64,000 nt of DNA from Nocardia niigatensis NBRC 100131 (GCF_000308655.1 NZ_BAGC01000005.1:61755-125754), one strand, 5' to 3'; numbered from the stretch's first letter, positions 18,034-27,662 are shown. The notes: generated from the sequence alone by a model not told the origin. Program-made: numbers and translations.

Positions 18034-18471
18034 ATGGCGACAATTCTAGGTGGATATTCCACCTTGCATGGAGCCCTCCGAGCGGCCGAGCGGAGTTGGC
18101 TTCGTCACCTGGACGCCGCGCTGTGTGCCAGGCGGCTGACCGCCGACCAGTGGTGCATGCTCACCAATCTGTCCGCTGACATCGGCATCACCATGAGTGA
18201 GCTGGCGTCGCGGGCCCAGTTGCCGCCGTCGTCGGCCACCCGGCACGCCGACCATCTGGCCGAGCGCGGGCTCATCTTCCGGGTCGCCGCGGCCGACGAC
18301 CGTCGCCGCATCCTGATCGGGCTGAGCCGCCGCGGCGAGGAACTGGTCGACGAGGTGCGCGCCGAAGAGGCGCGCGCCGAGGCCGAAATGCGCCGCAGTC
18401 TCGGAAGTGACGACTATCTGGAGCTGGTGCGGCTGCTGGGCCGCATCGCCGAGGCGCCGCGACCCGAATAG
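18034..18471 (+). CDS. MarR family transcriptional regulator
   Basis: Winged-helix regulator of 145 residues. The recognition region MSELASRAQLPPSSATRHAD and the wing segment VAAADDRRRILIGLSRRGEE are clear MarR features. It is divergent from the AmiC-like sensor gene, so the pair may form a small amide- or metabolite-responsive switch (inference). No obvious palindromic operator longer than a few bases was picked out in the 47-bp gap. Confidence 0.92.
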   Translation: MATILGGYSTLHGALRAAERSWLRHLDAALCARRLTADQWCMLTNLSADIGITMSELASRAQLPPSSATRHADHLAERGLIFRVAAADDRRRILIGLSRRGEELVDEVRAEEARAEAEMRRSLGSDDYLELVRLLGRIAEAPRPE

Positions 18472-18487
18472 GTTGATCATGGTTGCC

Positions 18488-18493
18488 TAGGAT
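18488..18493 (+). promoter_or_regulatory. -10 box of M18 aminopeptidase gene (leaderless)
   Basis: TAGGAT, 7 nt before the ATG at 18501; an in-frame TTG at 18483 would precede the box and is therefore unlikely to be the start. Confidence 0.6.
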
Positions 18494-18500
18494 CGAGGCC

Positions 18501-19820
18501 ATGCCAGTTGCCGAGACCACCGCGACCGCCGCAGGCCTGTGCGCGTTCATCGATGCCTCCCCGTCGCCGTTCCACGTCTGCCGAACTGCCGCAGCCGAAC
18601 TCGACGAGCACGGCTTCACCCGGCTGTCCGAATCGGCGCCCTGGCCGGCCGGCGGTACGGGCCGCTACTACGTGGTGCGCGCCGGTTCCCTGGTGGCCTG
18701 GGCCGACGGCGGCCCGGGCGCGCCCACCGGTTTCGGCGCCGGGCGGACCGGCCCGTTCCGGGTGGTCGGCGCCCACACCGACAGCCCCAATCTGCGGGTC
18801 AAGCAGCATCCGGACCTGGCCGTGGCGGGCTGGCAGCTGGTCGGGCTGGAGCCTTACGGCGGCGCCTGGCTGAACTCGTGGCTGGACCGCGATCTCGGTG
18901 TCTCCGGGCGGCTGTCGGTCCGTGACGGAAATGCGGTGCGGGAGCGGCTGATTCGCATCGACGAACCGATCCTGCGGGTCCCGCAGCTGGCCATCCACCT
19001 CTCCGACGACCGGCGCGGGGTGCAGCTGGACCCGCAGCGGCACGTGAACGGGGTGTGGGGGATCGGCGGCGAGCCGCGCTCGTTCCTGAGCTTCGTCGCC
19101 GAACACGCCGGCATCGATCCGGGCGCGGTGCTGGGCTGGGAACTGATGACCCACGATCTGGTGCCGTCCCGCCTGATCGGGCGCGACCTGGACCTGATCA
19201 GCGCGCCCCGGCTGGACAATCAGGGCACCTGCTACGCCGGGCTGCGCGCTTTCCTGGCCGCCGTCGAGGCGCCCGGCGCGGCGGTGCCGGTGCTGGCCAT
19301 GTTCGACCACGAGGAGGTCGGCAGCCAGTCCGACCGCGGCGCCCAGTCCGGGCTGCTGCCCACGGTGCTGGAGCGCATCGTGCTCGCCCGCGGCGGCGGT
19401 CGCGCGGAATACCTGGCGGCCCTGGCAGATTCGGTGTGCGCCTCCGGCGACATGGCGCACGCGACGCACCCCAACTACCCGGACCGGCACGAGCCCTCGC
19501 ACCGCATCGAGGTGAACGGCGGGCCGGTGCTCAAGGTCAACCAGAACCTGCGCTACGCCACCGACGCGGCCGGCGCGGGCGCTTTCGCCCTGGCCTGCGC
19601 GCAGGCGAGCGTGCCGTTGCAGCGCTACGTGCACCGGGCCGATCTGCCGTGCGGCTCGACCATCGGGCCGATGACCGCGGCCCGCACCGGCATGTCCACC
19701 GTGGATGTCGGCGCGGCCCAGCTGGCCATGCACTCGGCGCGCGAAATGATGGGCGCGGCAGACGTTCCCGCGTACGCGGCCGCGCTCGCGGCCTTCCTCA
19801 CGCCCGAAGCGACTCGCTGA
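18501..19820 (+). CDS. M18 family aminopeptidase
   Basis: Cytosolic zinc aminopeptidase, probably releasing N-terminal acidic residues, 439 residues. Metal-binding motifs: H92 in [10 protein letters not shown]239 in RLDNQGTC, E271/E272 in FDHEEVGS, and the [10 protein letters not shown] segment near 325. In mycobacteria the orthologue (Rv0800, called PepC) also lies just before purL, so gene order supports orthology. Leaderless promoter as listed. A strong terminator follows. Confidence 0.95.
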   Translation: MPVAETTATAAGLCAFIDASPSPFHVCRTAAAELDEHGFTRLSESAPWPAGGTGRYYVVRAGSLVAWADGGPGAPTGFGAGRTGPFRVVGAHTDSPNLRVKQHPDLAVAGWQLVGLEPYGGAWLNSWLDRDLGVSGRLSVRDGNAVRERLIRIDEPILRVPQLAIHLSDDRRGVQLDPQRHVNGVWGIGGEPRSFLSFVAEHAGIDPGAVLGWELMTHDLVPSRLIGRDLDLISAPRLDNQGTCYAGLRAFLAAVEAPGAAVPVLAMFDHEEVGSQSDRGAQSGLLPTVLERIVLARGGGRAEYLAALADSVCASGDMAHATHPNYPDRHEPSHRIEVNGGPVLKVNQNLRYATDAAGAGAFALACAQASVPLQRYVHRADLPCGSTIGPMTAARTGMSTVDVGAAQLAMHSAREMMGAADVPAYAAALAAFLTPEATR

Positions 19821-19835
19821 AAGCGCTGAAAGACA

Positions 19836-19864
19836 AGGGGTCCGGGGCTCGGCCCCGGACCCCT
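19836..19864. terminator. Bidirectional terminator
   Basis: AGGGGTCCGGGGC, TCG loop, GCCCCGGACCCCT: a 13-bp stem between convergent genes. Confidence 0.85.
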
Positions 19865-19883
19865 TCGCTTTCGCGGTGAGCGC

Positions 19884-21143
19884 CTACGCGTTGAGCAGCG
19901 CGGCTTTCTCCGGGTCGGGCTTCGGGTGGTAGGTCAACGCCGCCACCACGAAGATGGCGAAGGTGAACAGGACGTAGCTGTTGCCGACGAGCTGCTGCCA
20001 CCAGTTCCAGGTGAGTTCGCGATCGTGGTCGTGGGGGAGCAGCCACATCGGCCCGACGGCGAACATGACCACCGCCAGGCCGGCCGCGCCCAGGAACCAC
20101 GGGTTGCGGCGGCCCCGGGCGACGGCGTCGGCGGCCACGAACAGCGCGGGCGCGATCCACACCCAGTGGTGCGACCAGGAGACCGGGGAAACCAGCAGCA
20201 CCGCAGCCGCGTTCACCATCAGGGCCGCGACTGTCGCGCCGACATCCAGGAGCCGCTTCATCCACAGCGCGGCCAGGGCCACCGCGGCCACCGACAGCAC
20301 CAGCCAGAGCAGCGTCGAGATCGAGGTGGAGTAGCCGAGCCGGAACACGAAGCCCTTGATGGACTGGTTGCCCGCGTACCAGGGCGGGCCGATGCGGCCG
20401 GTGTCGGACAGCGTGTGGAACCAGTACTGCGGCGAATCGTGCGGGAAGAGCACGAAACCCACGGCCACCGCGCCGATGGCGGACAGCACCAGGGTGATGG
20501 CGCCCTTCCAGTCCTTGCGCAGCAGGAAGTAGAGGAGATAGCCGCCGGGGGTCAGCTTCACCGACACCGCGATGCCGATCAGCATGCCGCGCGGCCAGAA
20601 GGGCTTGCGCACCAGGCAGTCCAGCGCGACCGCGGCCATCAGCACCAGATTGATCTGCCCGAACCCGTAGGTCTGGCGGATCGGTTCCAGCAGCTGCAGC
20701 ACCCCGACCGCGCCGACCACGACGGCCAGCCGGGTCTGCCAGGCCAGGCTCGGCCGGATCCGGTCCAGCACCACCCACAGCGTCGCGCCCAGCGAGGCGA
20801 TGGAGACGGCGAGTACCGCCCACTCCGCGATCCCCAGCGGCATCAGCGCCAGCGGCGCGAAGAACAGCGCGGCCAGCGGCGGATACGTGAAGGGCAGCCC
20901 GAGTCCGTACACCGGCGGCATCGGGCCGTACAGATCCTTGCCGTCGAGCCAGGCCCGCGCGCCGTTCCGATACACCTGCAAGTCGATGTACCCGTGCCAG
21001 AGTTGGGCCTGATAACTGATCACCGCGGATACCGCGAAGAGCGCGACCGCGATCGCCAGCAGCTGTCCCTGCCGCCGCGTCAGCCCTCCAGGCGTGGCCA
21101 CGGGCTTTTCGGTCGGATCCGCGACCCCGGATCGATCGTTCAC
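19884..21143 (-). CDS. GT87 family mannosyltransferase (DUF2029)
   Basis: Polytopic GT-C glycosyltransferase of about 419 residues and roughly ten membrane segments, similar to the polyprenol-phosphate-mannose-dependent enzymes that build lipomannan and related glycolipids. The first extracellular loop carries the family's YIDLQVYRNGARAWLDGKDL, in which the D is the likely catalytic acid. Two GTG codons are possible; a TACTCT -10 box ends 6 nt before the inner one (21143), while the outer one (21149) touches the box, so 21143 is preferred. The exact acceptor is unknown. Confidence 0.92.
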   Translation of the reverse strand: MNDRSGVADPTEKPVATPGGLTRRQGQLLAIAVALFAVSAVISYQAQLWHGYIDLQVYRNGARAWLDGKDLYGPMPPVYGLGLPFTYPPLAALFFAPLALMPLGIAEWAVLAVSIASLGATLWVVLDRIRPSLAWQTRLAVVVGAVGVLQLLEPIRQTYGFGQINLVLMAAVALDCLVRKPFWPRGMLIGIAVSVKLTPGGYLLYFLLRKDWKGAITLVLSAIGAVAVGFVLFPHDSPQYWFHTLSDTGRIGPPWYAGNQSIKGFVFRLGYSTSISTLLWLVLSVAAVALAALWMKRLLDVGATVAALMVNAAAVLLVSPVSWSHHWVWIAPALFVAADAVARGRRNPWFLGAAGLAVVMFAVGPMWLLPHDHDRELTWNWWQQLVGNSYVLFTFAIFVVAALTYHPKPDPEKAALLNA

Positions 21144-21149
21144 CGCCAC

Positions 21150-21155
21150 AGAGTA
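21150..21155 (-). promoter_or_regulatory. -10 box of GT87 gene (leaderless)
   Basis: TACTCT on the minus strand, 6 nt before the GTG at 21143. Confidence 0.5.
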
Positions 21156-21200
21156 GCGGGTGGAGGGCCCGTACTCGGGCGGTGGCCCGAGACGTATGTG

Positions 21201-21270
21201 ACTGCCGGCACGCGTTCACGACCGCGACGGCACCTGAGCTGCGCGCTGGAGTCCCGGGGAGGCGGGGGAG
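21201..21270 (+). repeat. Dispersed repeat, copy 3 (partial)
   Basis: Keeps the CTGCCGGCACGCGT middle and the CCCGGGGAGGCGGGGGAG tail; the GGGTAACTC head is missing. It lies in the purL upstream region, 18 bp before a TAGACT box at 21289-21294. Confidence 0.6.
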
Positions 21271-21375
21271 CAGACGAGATTGCCAGGCAATTAGACTCGG
21301 TTCGTATCTCGCCGACATCCAGCAACGCCGGCTTTCGCTTCCGACCTGCCCGGCCGAAAGGACTCTGGTATTCCC

Positions 21376-23670
21376 GTGACCAGCCACGTCGATACCGTCA
21401 GCAACGCCGCGGCCACCTCGGACCACCCGCAGCCCTACAAGGAACTCGGCCTCAAAGATGACGAGTACGCCCGGATCAAGGAGATCCTGGGCCGGCGTCC
21501 CACCGACGCCGAGCTCGCCATGTACTCGGTGATGTGGTCGGAGCACTGCTCGTACAAGTCCTCCAAGGTGCACCTGCGCTACTTCGGTGAGACCACCACG
21601 GAGGAGATGAAGAAGTCGATGCTCGCGGGCATCGGCGAGAACGCGGGTGTGGTGGACATCGGCGGCGGCTGGGCGGTGACCTTCAAGGTCGAGTCCCACA
21701 ACCACCCCTCGTATGTGGAGCCCTATCAGGGCGCGGCCACCGGCGTCGGCGGCATCGTGCGCGACATCATGGCGATGGGCGCGCGCCCGATCGCGGTGAT
21801 GGACCAGCTGCGCTTCGGCGCGGCCGATCACCCGGACACCCGGCGCGTGGTCGACGGCGTGGTGCGCGGCGTCGGCGGTTACGGCAACTCGCTGGGCCTG
21901 CCGAATGTGGGCGGCGAGACCGTGTTCGATTCGTCCTACCAGGGCAACCCGCTCGTCAACGCGCTGTGCGCGGGCGTCATGCGGGTCGAGGACCTGCACC
22001 TGGCCTTCGCCTCCGGTGAGGGCAACAAGATCATCCTGTTCGGCGCGCGGACCGGTCTCGACGGCATCGGCGGCGTGTCCGTGCTGGCCTCGGACACCTT
22101 CTCCGGCGACGAATCCGGTTCCGGCCGTAAGAAACTCCCGAGCGTGCAGGTCGGCGACCCGTTCGCCGAGAAGGTCCTCATCGAGTGCTGTCTCGAGCTG
22201 TACCACGCCGGGCTCGTGGTCGGCATCCAGGACCTCGGCGGCGCCGGACTGTCCTGCGCCACCTCCGAACTCGCGGCGGCCGGCGACGGCGGCATGCACA
22301 TCGAGCTGGACCAGGTGCCGCTGCGCGCCGCCAATATGACTCCCGCCGAGATCCTTTCGAGCGAGTCGCAGGAGCGCATGTGCGCGGTCGTCACCCCCGA
22401 GAATGTGGACGCCTTCATGGAGGTCTGCAAGAAGTGGGATGTCACCGCCACCGTCATCGGTGAGGTCACCGACGGCGAGCGGCTGATCATCACCTGGCAC
22501 GGCGAGACCGTGGTGGACGTGCCGCCGCGCACCGTCGCCCACCAGGGCCCGGTCTACGAGCGCCCGGTCGAGCGGCCCGCGGATCAGGATGCGCTGAACG
22601 CGGATTCGGCCGCGCGCCTGAACCGGCCCAAGACCGGCGACGAACTGCGCGACACCCTGCTGAAGATGCTGGCCAGCCCGCAGCTGTGCTCGCGCAAGTG
22701 GATCACCGAGCAGTACGACCGCTACGTGCGCGGCAACACCGTGCTCGCCGAGCACGCCGACGCCGGTGTCATCCGCATCGACGAGGAGACCGGCCGCGGC
22801 ATCGCGCTGGCCACCGACGCCTCGGGCCGCTACACCAAGCTGGACCCGTACACCGGCGCGCAGCTGGCGCTGGCCGAGGCCTTCCGCAATGTCGCCGTCA
22901 CCGGCGCCACCCCCAAGGCCGTCACCAACTGCCTCAACTTCGGTTCGCCGGAGGACCCGGGCGTCATGTGGCAGTTCCAGCAGGCCGTGCGCGGTCTCGC
23001 GGACGGCTGTGCGGCCCTGGGCATTCCGGTCACCGGCGGCAACGTGTCCTTCTACAACCAGACCGGCCAGACCGCCATCCTGCCGACCCCGGTGGTGGGC
23101 GTGCTCGGCGTCATCGACGACGTGCACCGCCGCATCCCGACCGGGCTGGGCACCGAGCCGGGCGAGACCCTCATCCTGCTCGGCGAGACCCGCGACGAGC
23201 TGGACGGCTCCATCTGGGCGCAGGTCGAGCACGACCACCTCGGCGGCCTGCCGCCCCAGGTCGACCTGGCCCGCGAGCAGCTGATCTCCGAGATCCTGGT
23301 CTCGGGCTCCCGTGACGGCATGGTCTCCGCCGCCCACGACCTCTCCGAGGGTGGCCTGATCCAGACCGTCGTGGAGGCCGCGCTGGCCGGCGAAACCGCC
23401 TGCCGCATCATCATTCCCGAGGGCGCCGACCCGTTCGTCACCCTCTTCTCCGAGTCCGCGGGCCGAGTCCTGGTGGCCGTGCCGCGCTCGGAGGAGACCC
23501 GCTTCACCAAGATGTGCGATGCCCGCGGCCTGCCGTGGGTCCGCATCGGCGTGGTCGACGACGGTTCGGACTCGGTCGAGGTGCAGGGCCAGTTCAGCGT
23601 GAAGCTGGACGACCTGCGCGCCGCCCACGAGGGCACCCTGCCCGCACTGTTCGGCAACTCCGAGCACTGA
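21376..23670 (+). CDS. purL: Phosphoribosylformylglycinamidine synthase subunit PurL
   Basis: Synthetase subunit of the PurSQL complex: uses ATP and PurQ-derived ammonia to make FGAM. The 764-residue small-type PurL is near-collinear with the mycobacterial protein. H57 in [12 protein letters not shown] and the [10 protein letters not shown] motif near 100-109 are the conserved active-site elements; [12 protein letters not shown] follows. AIR-synthase-like halves are at about 90-400 and 440-760. The GTG at 21376 is preceded by an AAAGGAC ribosome binding site. purS and purQ lie 5 kb upstream. Confidence 0.98.
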   Translation: MTSHVDTVSNAAATSDHPQPYKELGLKDDEYARIKEILGRRPTDAELAMYSVMWSEHCSYKSSKVHLRYFGETTTEEMKKSMLAGIGENAGVVDIGGGWAVTFKVESHNHPSYVEPYQGAATGVGGIVRDIMAMGARPIAVMDQLRFGAADHPDTRRVVDGVVRGVGGYGNSLGLPNVGGETVFDSSYQGNPLVNALCAGVMRVEDLHLAFASGEGNKIILFGARTGLDGIGGVSVLASDTFSGDESGSGRKKLPSVQVGDPFAEKVLIECCLELYHAGLVVGIQDLGGAGLSCATSELAAAGDGGMHIELDQVPLRAANMTPAEILSSESQERMCAVVTPENVDAFMEVCKKWDVTATVIGEVTDGERLIITWHGETVVDVPPRTVAHQGPVYERPVERPADQDALNADSAARLNRPKTGDELRDTLLKMLASPQLCSRKWITEQYDRYVRGNTVLAEHADAGVIRIDEETGRGIALATDASGRYTKLDPYTGAQLALAEAFRNVAVTGATPKAVTNCLNFGSPEDPGVMWQFQQAVRGLADGCAALGIPVTGGNVSFYNQTGQTAILPTPVVGVLGVIDDVHRRIPTGLGTEPGETLILLGETRDELDGSIWAQVEHDHLGGLPPQVDLAREQLISEILVSGSRDGMVSAAHDLSEGGLIQTVVEAALAGETACRIIIPEGADPFVTLFSESAGRVLVAVPRSEETRFTKMCDARGLPWVRIGVVDDGSDSVEVQGQFSVKLDDLRAAHEGTLPALFGNSEH

Positions 23671-23694
23671 TCCGGCGGCTCACCGGACACCACG

Positions 23695-23739
23695 ACGCCC
23701 GCCGAATCCGCTACTGCTCGTATCGGATTCGGCGGGCGT
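23695..23739 (+). terminator. Terminator after purL
   Basis: ACGCCCGCCGAATCC pairs with GGATTCGGCGGGCGT across a 15-nt loop and is followed by TTTCGTT. Confidence 0.85.
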
Positions 23740-23760
23740 TTTCGTTCTCGGTGCCGGGGG

Positions 23761-24306
23761 CTACCGGAACAGGCTGCTCAGCAGTGGGCCGATCACCGGA
23801 ATCGAGTTCGCGCTCCCCGTTCCGCCGGTGGGCGGGGTCGGCGTGCAACTGGCTCCAGCGGGAGCGCTCTGCACGACGTTGATGTTGGTCAGCATGTCAT
23901 CGATGGCGGCATTGGGACCGAGCGTCGGGTCGTAGGCGTACGCCACGAGGGTTGTGGCTCCTACGTAGGTAGGCGTCCATTTCACGGTCATACCTTGGCC
24001 GGCGGTGTACGGCAGAGTAGCGATCTCGGTGTTGAATCCCTGCGGATACGGAGCCCATTGGAACGTGATGTCCTGGTAGTTCGATGCCTGGGCCATGAGT
24101 GCGGTGGCATCGGCGGCGGCCAGCGTGATCGTGTAGGTGGTGCCGACGCAGTAGGCCTGCGAGGCCTGAAGCTGCAGGGTCGAAACCACCGTCGCGGATG
24201 CGGTCGTGGCTGTCACGCGCCGGGGAACCTTCAGTCGGCGAATGGGCAGTCGTTTCCTGCACTGGCGCAGTGATTTTCGCTCTGATTGCGCGCGGCGCGT
24301 GGACAT
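23761..24306 (-). CDS. Hypothetical Ig-like protein, probable lost signal peptide
   Basis: 181-residue open frame. Residues from about 40 on (VVSTLQLQASQAYCVGTTYT onward) look like an extracellular Ig-like beta domain, ending in a Gly/Thr/Pro linker and SIPVIGPLLSSLF. The front part (MSTRRAQSERKSLRQCRKRL) is very basic, has no hydrophobic core, and the TTASATVV stretch resembles the tail end of a signal peptide. The gene may have lost its export signal by rearrangement, or the true start may be the internal GTG at VTATTASATVV. Codon bias is weaker than in neighbours. Function unknown. Confidence 0.5.
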   Translation of the reverse strand: MSTRRAQSERKSLRQCRKRLPIRRLKVPRRVTATTASATVVSTLQLQASQAYCVGTTYTITLAAADATALMAQASNYQDITFQWAPYPQGFNTEIATLPYTAGQGMTVKWTPTYVGATTLVAYAYDPTLGPNAAIDDMLTNINVVQSAPAGASCTPTPPTGGTGSANSIPVIGPLLSSLFR

Positions 24307-24310
24307 GATG

Positions 24311-24344
24311 AGAGCCCGCCGAACTGCTCGTGCCGGCGGGCTCT
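24311..24344. terminator. Hairpin between Ig-like and YiaA genes
   Basis: AGAGCCCGCCG pairs with CGGCGGGCTCT across a 12-nt loop. As both flanking genes run leftward it would terminate the YiaA-like gene. Confidence 0.7.
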
Positions 24345-24365
24345 CGTCGTTCCCGTGCGGGACGC

Positions 24366-24653
24366 TCAGTTGATCTTGAACGGATCGTGCTCGGCCATCA
24401 GCTTTTCCATCCGGGCCTCATCGATGCGGTGGTGCACCTTCGAGGACTCGTGCTGATCGCGAATCACCTTCGCGAGAGTGAAGCAGCTGCTCACCAGGAA
24501 CAGCGTTGCCATCAGCAGGAATCCGCGCTGCCAGATGTCGAGGGGCAGGTAGACGATGCCGATGACCAAGGCGGAGAAGCTGATTCCGAAGGCGATCATG
24601 GCCTGAGCCAGAAACGCGGTGGTGCTCTTGTGCTGTGCGCTCGGGGTGCTCAT
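24366..24653 (-). CDS. YiaA/YiaB-type two-helix inner membrane protein
   Basis: 95-residue membrane protein. The YiaAB two-helix domain is visible as FLAQAMIAFGISFSALVIGI then VYLPLDIWQRGFLLMATLFL, followed by VSSCFTLAKVIRDQ. The ATG at 24653 (MSTPSAQHKSTTAF) is chosen because it starts just before the first helix; a longer frame adds only a charged stretch. Function of the family is unknown. Divergent from the alpha/beta-hydrolase gene. Confidence 0.87.
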   Translation of the reverse strand: MSTPSAQHKSTTAFLAQAMIAFGISFSALVIGIVYLPLDIWQRGFLLMATLFLVSSCFTLAKVIRDQHESSKVHHRIDEARMEKLMAEHDPFKIN

Positions 24654-24792
24654 GGTCTTCGAGTCTGTCGGGGCCCGCGCCGGATCGAACGGGTACATCT
24701 ACTCGAGTGCGCCGAGTAGATGCCGCGCCCGACACGCCGGTGCGATGGTCCCTCTCACATGCGGGTGTCCCCGGATTCGGGCCGGTTGCGTC

Positions 24793-24798
24793 CATACT
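24793..24798 (+). promoter_or_regulatory. -10 box of membrane hydrolase gene (leaderless)
   Basis: CATACT, 6 nt before the GTG at 24805. Confidence 0.45.
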
Positions 24799-24804
24799 TG
24801 ACGG

Positions 24805-26580
24805 GTGCTGGACTCCGCCGACGCCCTGAACCGGCTGCGTTCGCGCGCCGCGATGGTGTATCGGCGAGGCGGACCGGTGCACCGCCGGGGCGCGGTGGTC
24901 GCGCGGAAGGTCGAGGACATCATCGACCTCAACCACACCGGGCTGGTGGTGGCTACCCTCTTCTTCGCCTGGTCGGTGACGCCGTCGCTGGTGCCGCGCG
25001 ACTGGCTGTTCCAGGGTCTGATCTCCGGCCTCAACGCCGCCATCGGATACGGCGTGGGATGCCTGCTGCAGTGGTTGTTCCGCACGTGGATTCGGCCGCG
25101 GATCAAGATCGCGACACCGCCGGAGTGGGCGCGTTACGTGATCAAGGTCGTGATCGTGGTCGCCTGCATTCTGGTGGCGGGCTACATGCTGGTGCTGTCC
25201 GCCGACTGGCAGCGCGAGATCACCACCCTCATGGGTATGGAGGGCACCACCCGGGCCGCGTACCTGCGCACGGGCGCGCTGAGTTTCGCGGTCGGCGCGC
25301 TGGTGGTGGCGGTCTACCGCACCCTGCGCGAGATCGTGCGGTTCCTGGCGCGGCTGCTCAGCCGCTGGGTGAAGGTGCCGCCCGCGCTCGCGCCCGCCAC
25401 CGGCGCGCTGCTGCTCACCGTGCTCATCGTGACGCTGTTCAACGGTGTCGCCACCCGCGCCTTCTTCGCGGTCGCCAACTCGGCGTTCAGCGTGCGCAAC
25501 GACAAGGTGACCCAATACGCGGTGCAGCCGACCGAACCGGAGCGGTCGGGCAGCCCTGCCTCCCTGGCCGCCTGGGAGACCCTCGGGTCGGAGGGCCGCT
25601 GGTTCGTCTCGCACGGACCCGATCCCCTGCTGATCAGCGCGGTCACGGGAAAGCCCGCACGCGAACCGATCCGGGTGTACGTCGGGTTGCGGTCGGCGGG
25701 CAAGGACACCACCGAGGAGGATCTGGCGGTCGCCGAACTCGAGCGCACCGGGGCCTTCGACCGCAAGGTGCTGGTGCTGGCCACCACCACCGGCACCGGC
25801 TGGGTGAACGGGGAGGCCGCGGCCGCGCTCGAATACATGTGGGGTGGCGACACCGCCATCGTGGCCTCGCAGTACTCGTATCTGCCGAGCGTGCTGTCGT
25901 TCCTGGCGGACCGGCAGAAGGTCGCCATCAACGGGAAGAAGATGTTCGACGCGGTGTATCGGCACTGGTCGCAGCGGCCGCCCGAGCGCCGGCCCAAGCT
26001 GCTGGTGTACGGGGAGAGCCTGGGCTCGCAGGGCTCCGAATCCGCATTCGACGGGCTGGCCGACCTGCGTTCCAAGGTGGACGGTGCGCTGTGGGTCGGC
26101 CCGCCGAACTCGAATCGCCTATGGCAGCAGTTCGTTCAGCGCCGTGATCCGGGCACCCGCGAGGTGGATCCCATTTATGCCGACGGCCTGGTGGTCCGAT
26201 TCGCCGCCACCGCCGCCGATTTGAACAAGCCCTCGCCGGACTGGCGCAAGCCGCGCATCGCCTACCTGCAGCATCCATCCGACCCCATCGTCTGGTGGTC
26301 CTCGGATCTCGTATTCTCCCAACCGGATTGGCTGTCGGAGCCGCGTGGCGCGGACGTCTCGTCGCAGATGCGCTGGTGGCCGTTCGTCACCTTCTGGCAG
26401 GTCGTCGCCGACCTCACCAATGCCCAGGGCGTCAGCGACGGCCACGGCCACAACTACGGCTCCCTGGTACTCGACGGCTGGGCCGCCGTCGCCGCCCCGC
26501 CGGACTGGGACCAGGACCTCGGCGAACGCATCCGCACCCAGATCGAACTCGCGGAGGCGTACGAGCGGGCGGTGAAGTAG
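24805..26580 (+). CDS. Membrane-anchored alpha/beta-hydrolase (DUF2319-like)
   Basis: 591-residue protein with four or five membrane segments in the first 240 residues and a C-terminal alpha/beta-hydrolase domain. The nucleophile elbow is GESLGSQG with S405; HPSDPIVWW and GHGHNYGS near the end probably hold the acid and histidine. This architecture is widespread in mycolic-acid bacteria as an uncharacterised membrane hydrolase. Its last codons and stop are part of a 20-bp tandem duplication that also forms the start of the next gene. Substrate unknown. Confidence 0.88.
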   Translation: MLDSADALNRLRSRAAMVYRRGGPVHRRGAVVARKVEDIIDLNHTGLVVATLFFAWSVTPSLVPRDWLFQGLISGLNAAIGYGVGCLLQWLFRTWIRPRIKIATPPEWARYVIKVVIVVACILVAGYMLVLSADWQREITTLMGMEGTTRAAYLRTGALSFAVGALVVAVYRTLREIVRFLARLLSRWVKVPPALAPATGALLLTVLIVTLFNGVATRAFFAVANSAFSVRNDKVTQYAVQPTEPERSGSPASLAAWETLGSEGRWFVSHGPDPLLISAVTGKPAREPIRVYVGLRSAGKDTTEEDLAVAELERTGAFDRKVLVLATTTGTGWVNGEAAAALEYMWGGDTAIVASQYSYLPSVLSFLADRQKVAINGKKMFDAVYRHWSQRPPERRPKLLVYGESLGSQGSESAFDGLADLRSKVDGALWVGPPNSNRLWQQFVQRRDPGTREVDPIYADGLVVRFAATAADLNKPSPDWRKPRIAYLQHPSDPIVWWSSDLVFSQPDWLSEPRGADVSSQMRWWPFVTFWQVVADLTNAQGVSDGHGHNYGSLVLDGWAAVAAPPDWDQDLGERIRTQIELAEAYERAVK

Positions 26581-26604
26581 CCGTGCGGGCGGTGCGATAG
26601 CCAT
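26565..26604 (+). repeat. 20-bp tandem duplication across a gene junction
   Basis: GCGGGCGGTGAAGTAGCCGT (26565-26584) is followed at once by GCGGGCGGTGCGATAGCCAT (26585-26604). The first copy holds the hydrolase stop codon; the second runs into the CPBP start codon. Confidence 0.8.
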
Positions 26605-27259
26605 GCTCGCCACCGCCCGCGCGCTGCTGCGCCCGAAAGTCCTGGCCGCCGTGGCCCTGCCGCTGATCTGGAGCAATCAGCTGCTCCCGGCCCTGCGACT
26701 GGAGGTGCGCGGCCGCACCGCCGCCAATACCGGCTTCGCCGCCGCGTATGCCCTGGCCTTCCGGGGCGATCCGAACTGGTTGTCCGCCCGCGGTTTCCGG
26801 GTGGGCGCGGCCATCGCCGCCACCGTCCTCTCCGGTTATGCCGTGGCCCTGGCCATTCCGTCCGGTCGCCGCCGGCTGGCCGAACTCGCCGACCGCGGCC
26901 CCGCGGTCGGTACCGGGGAATGGGCGGGCGTGCACATTCCCTTCGGCACGGTCCTCGCCGAGGAACTCGTGTACCGCGCCACGCTCACCCCACTGCTGGA
27001 ACGGGCCGCCGGTGACTCCGGAACCGGTTCGGGCGCATTGACCTTCGGTCTCTCCCACATCCAACCAGCCCGCGCCGCAGGCGATCCCGTCCCGGCGACC
27101 GTCGCCGTCACCACCGCGGGCGGCCTGGTCTTCGACTTCCTGCGCCGTCGCACCGGCAGCGCCACCGCCCCCGCGCTGCTGCACGTCGCACTCAATGCGG
27201 GCGGCGCGCTGGCCCCGCGTCTGGCCCGCCGCCTCGCCCGGAGGGGTGTCGGCGACTAG
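26603..27259 (+). CDS. CPBP family intramembrane glutamic endopeptidase
   Basis: Membrane protease of the CPBP/Rce1 type, 218 residues. All three active-site motifs are present: E120-E121-L-V-Y-R125, FGLSH with H152, and HVALN with H194 and N198. In mycobacteria Rv0804, also close to purL, is the likely counterpart. The start lies 22 bp after the hydrolase stop, so the two are probably co-transcribed; no clear ribosome binding site is visible. Substrate unknown. Confidence 0.9.
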   Translation: MLATARALLRPKVLAAVALPLIWSNQLLPALRLEVRGRTAANTGFAAAYALAFRGDPNWLSARGFRVGAAIAATVLSGYAVALAIPSGRRRLAELADRGPAVGTGEWAGVHIPFGTVLAEELVYRATLTPLLERAAGDSGTGSGALTFGLSHIQPARAAGDPVPATVAVTTAGGLVFDFLRRRTGSATAPALLHVALNAGGALAPRLARRLARRGVGD

Positions 27260-27262
27260 CGG

Positions 27263-27268
27263 TAGCGT
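27263..27268 (+). promoter_or_regulatory. -10 box of sterol-carrier-like gene (leaderless)
   Basis: TAGCGT, 7 nt before the ATG at 27276. Confidence 0.6.
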
Positions 27269-27275
27269 CGGCGAA

Positions 27276-27662
27276 ATGGCGCGACGAGGAGCGGTGGATC
27301 CGGCGGAGGTACGGACCGCGGTAGCGGTGGTGGCGGAGTGGCTGCGGGACGAGTCCGTCGCGCCTCCGGCCCGCACCGAGCTCGCGGCGGCGGTACGGGG
27401 GACCGCACGCGCGATGGCGGCGGACGCGCCGGGACATTCGGTCGAGGTGCGGGTGCCGCCGTTCGTGGCGGTGCAGTGCGTCGAGGGACCGCGGCATACG
27501 CGGGGGACGCCGCCGAATGTCGTCGAAACCGATGCGCGCACTTGGCTTCTGCTCGCGACCGGGCTGCTCGGCTTCGAGGCGGCACTCGAGTCGGGGGCGC
27601 TGACCGCGTCCGGTAGCCGGGCGGGCGAGGTCGCCCGATGGCTGCCGGTCGTCCCACTCTGA
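27276..27662 (+). CDS. Sterol carrier family protein
   Basis: 128-residue cytosolic protein matching the small actinobacterial family that includes Rv0807, which precedes purF in mycobacteria. The C-terminal RGTPPNVVETDARTWLLLAT resembles the lipid-binding SCP2/MDMPI-type fold. The ATG at 27276 is fixed by a TAGCGT -10 box 7 nt upstream; the upstream in-frame extension overlaps the CPBP gene. Function is not established. Confidence 0.85.
   Translation: MARRGAVDPAEVRTAVAVVAEWLRDESVAPPARTELAAAVRGTARAMAADAPGHSVEVRVPPFVAVQCVEGPRHTRGTPPNVVETDARTWLLLATGLLGFEAALESGALTASGSRAGEVARWLPVVPL

Noticed and set aside
19798..23667. Very long open frame on the minus strand (about 1289 codons) across GT87 and purL
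   Set aside because: It is antisense to purL and a frame-shifted shadow of the GT87 gene; composition is Arg/Gly/His-rich, as expected from high-GC codon bias, with no domain.
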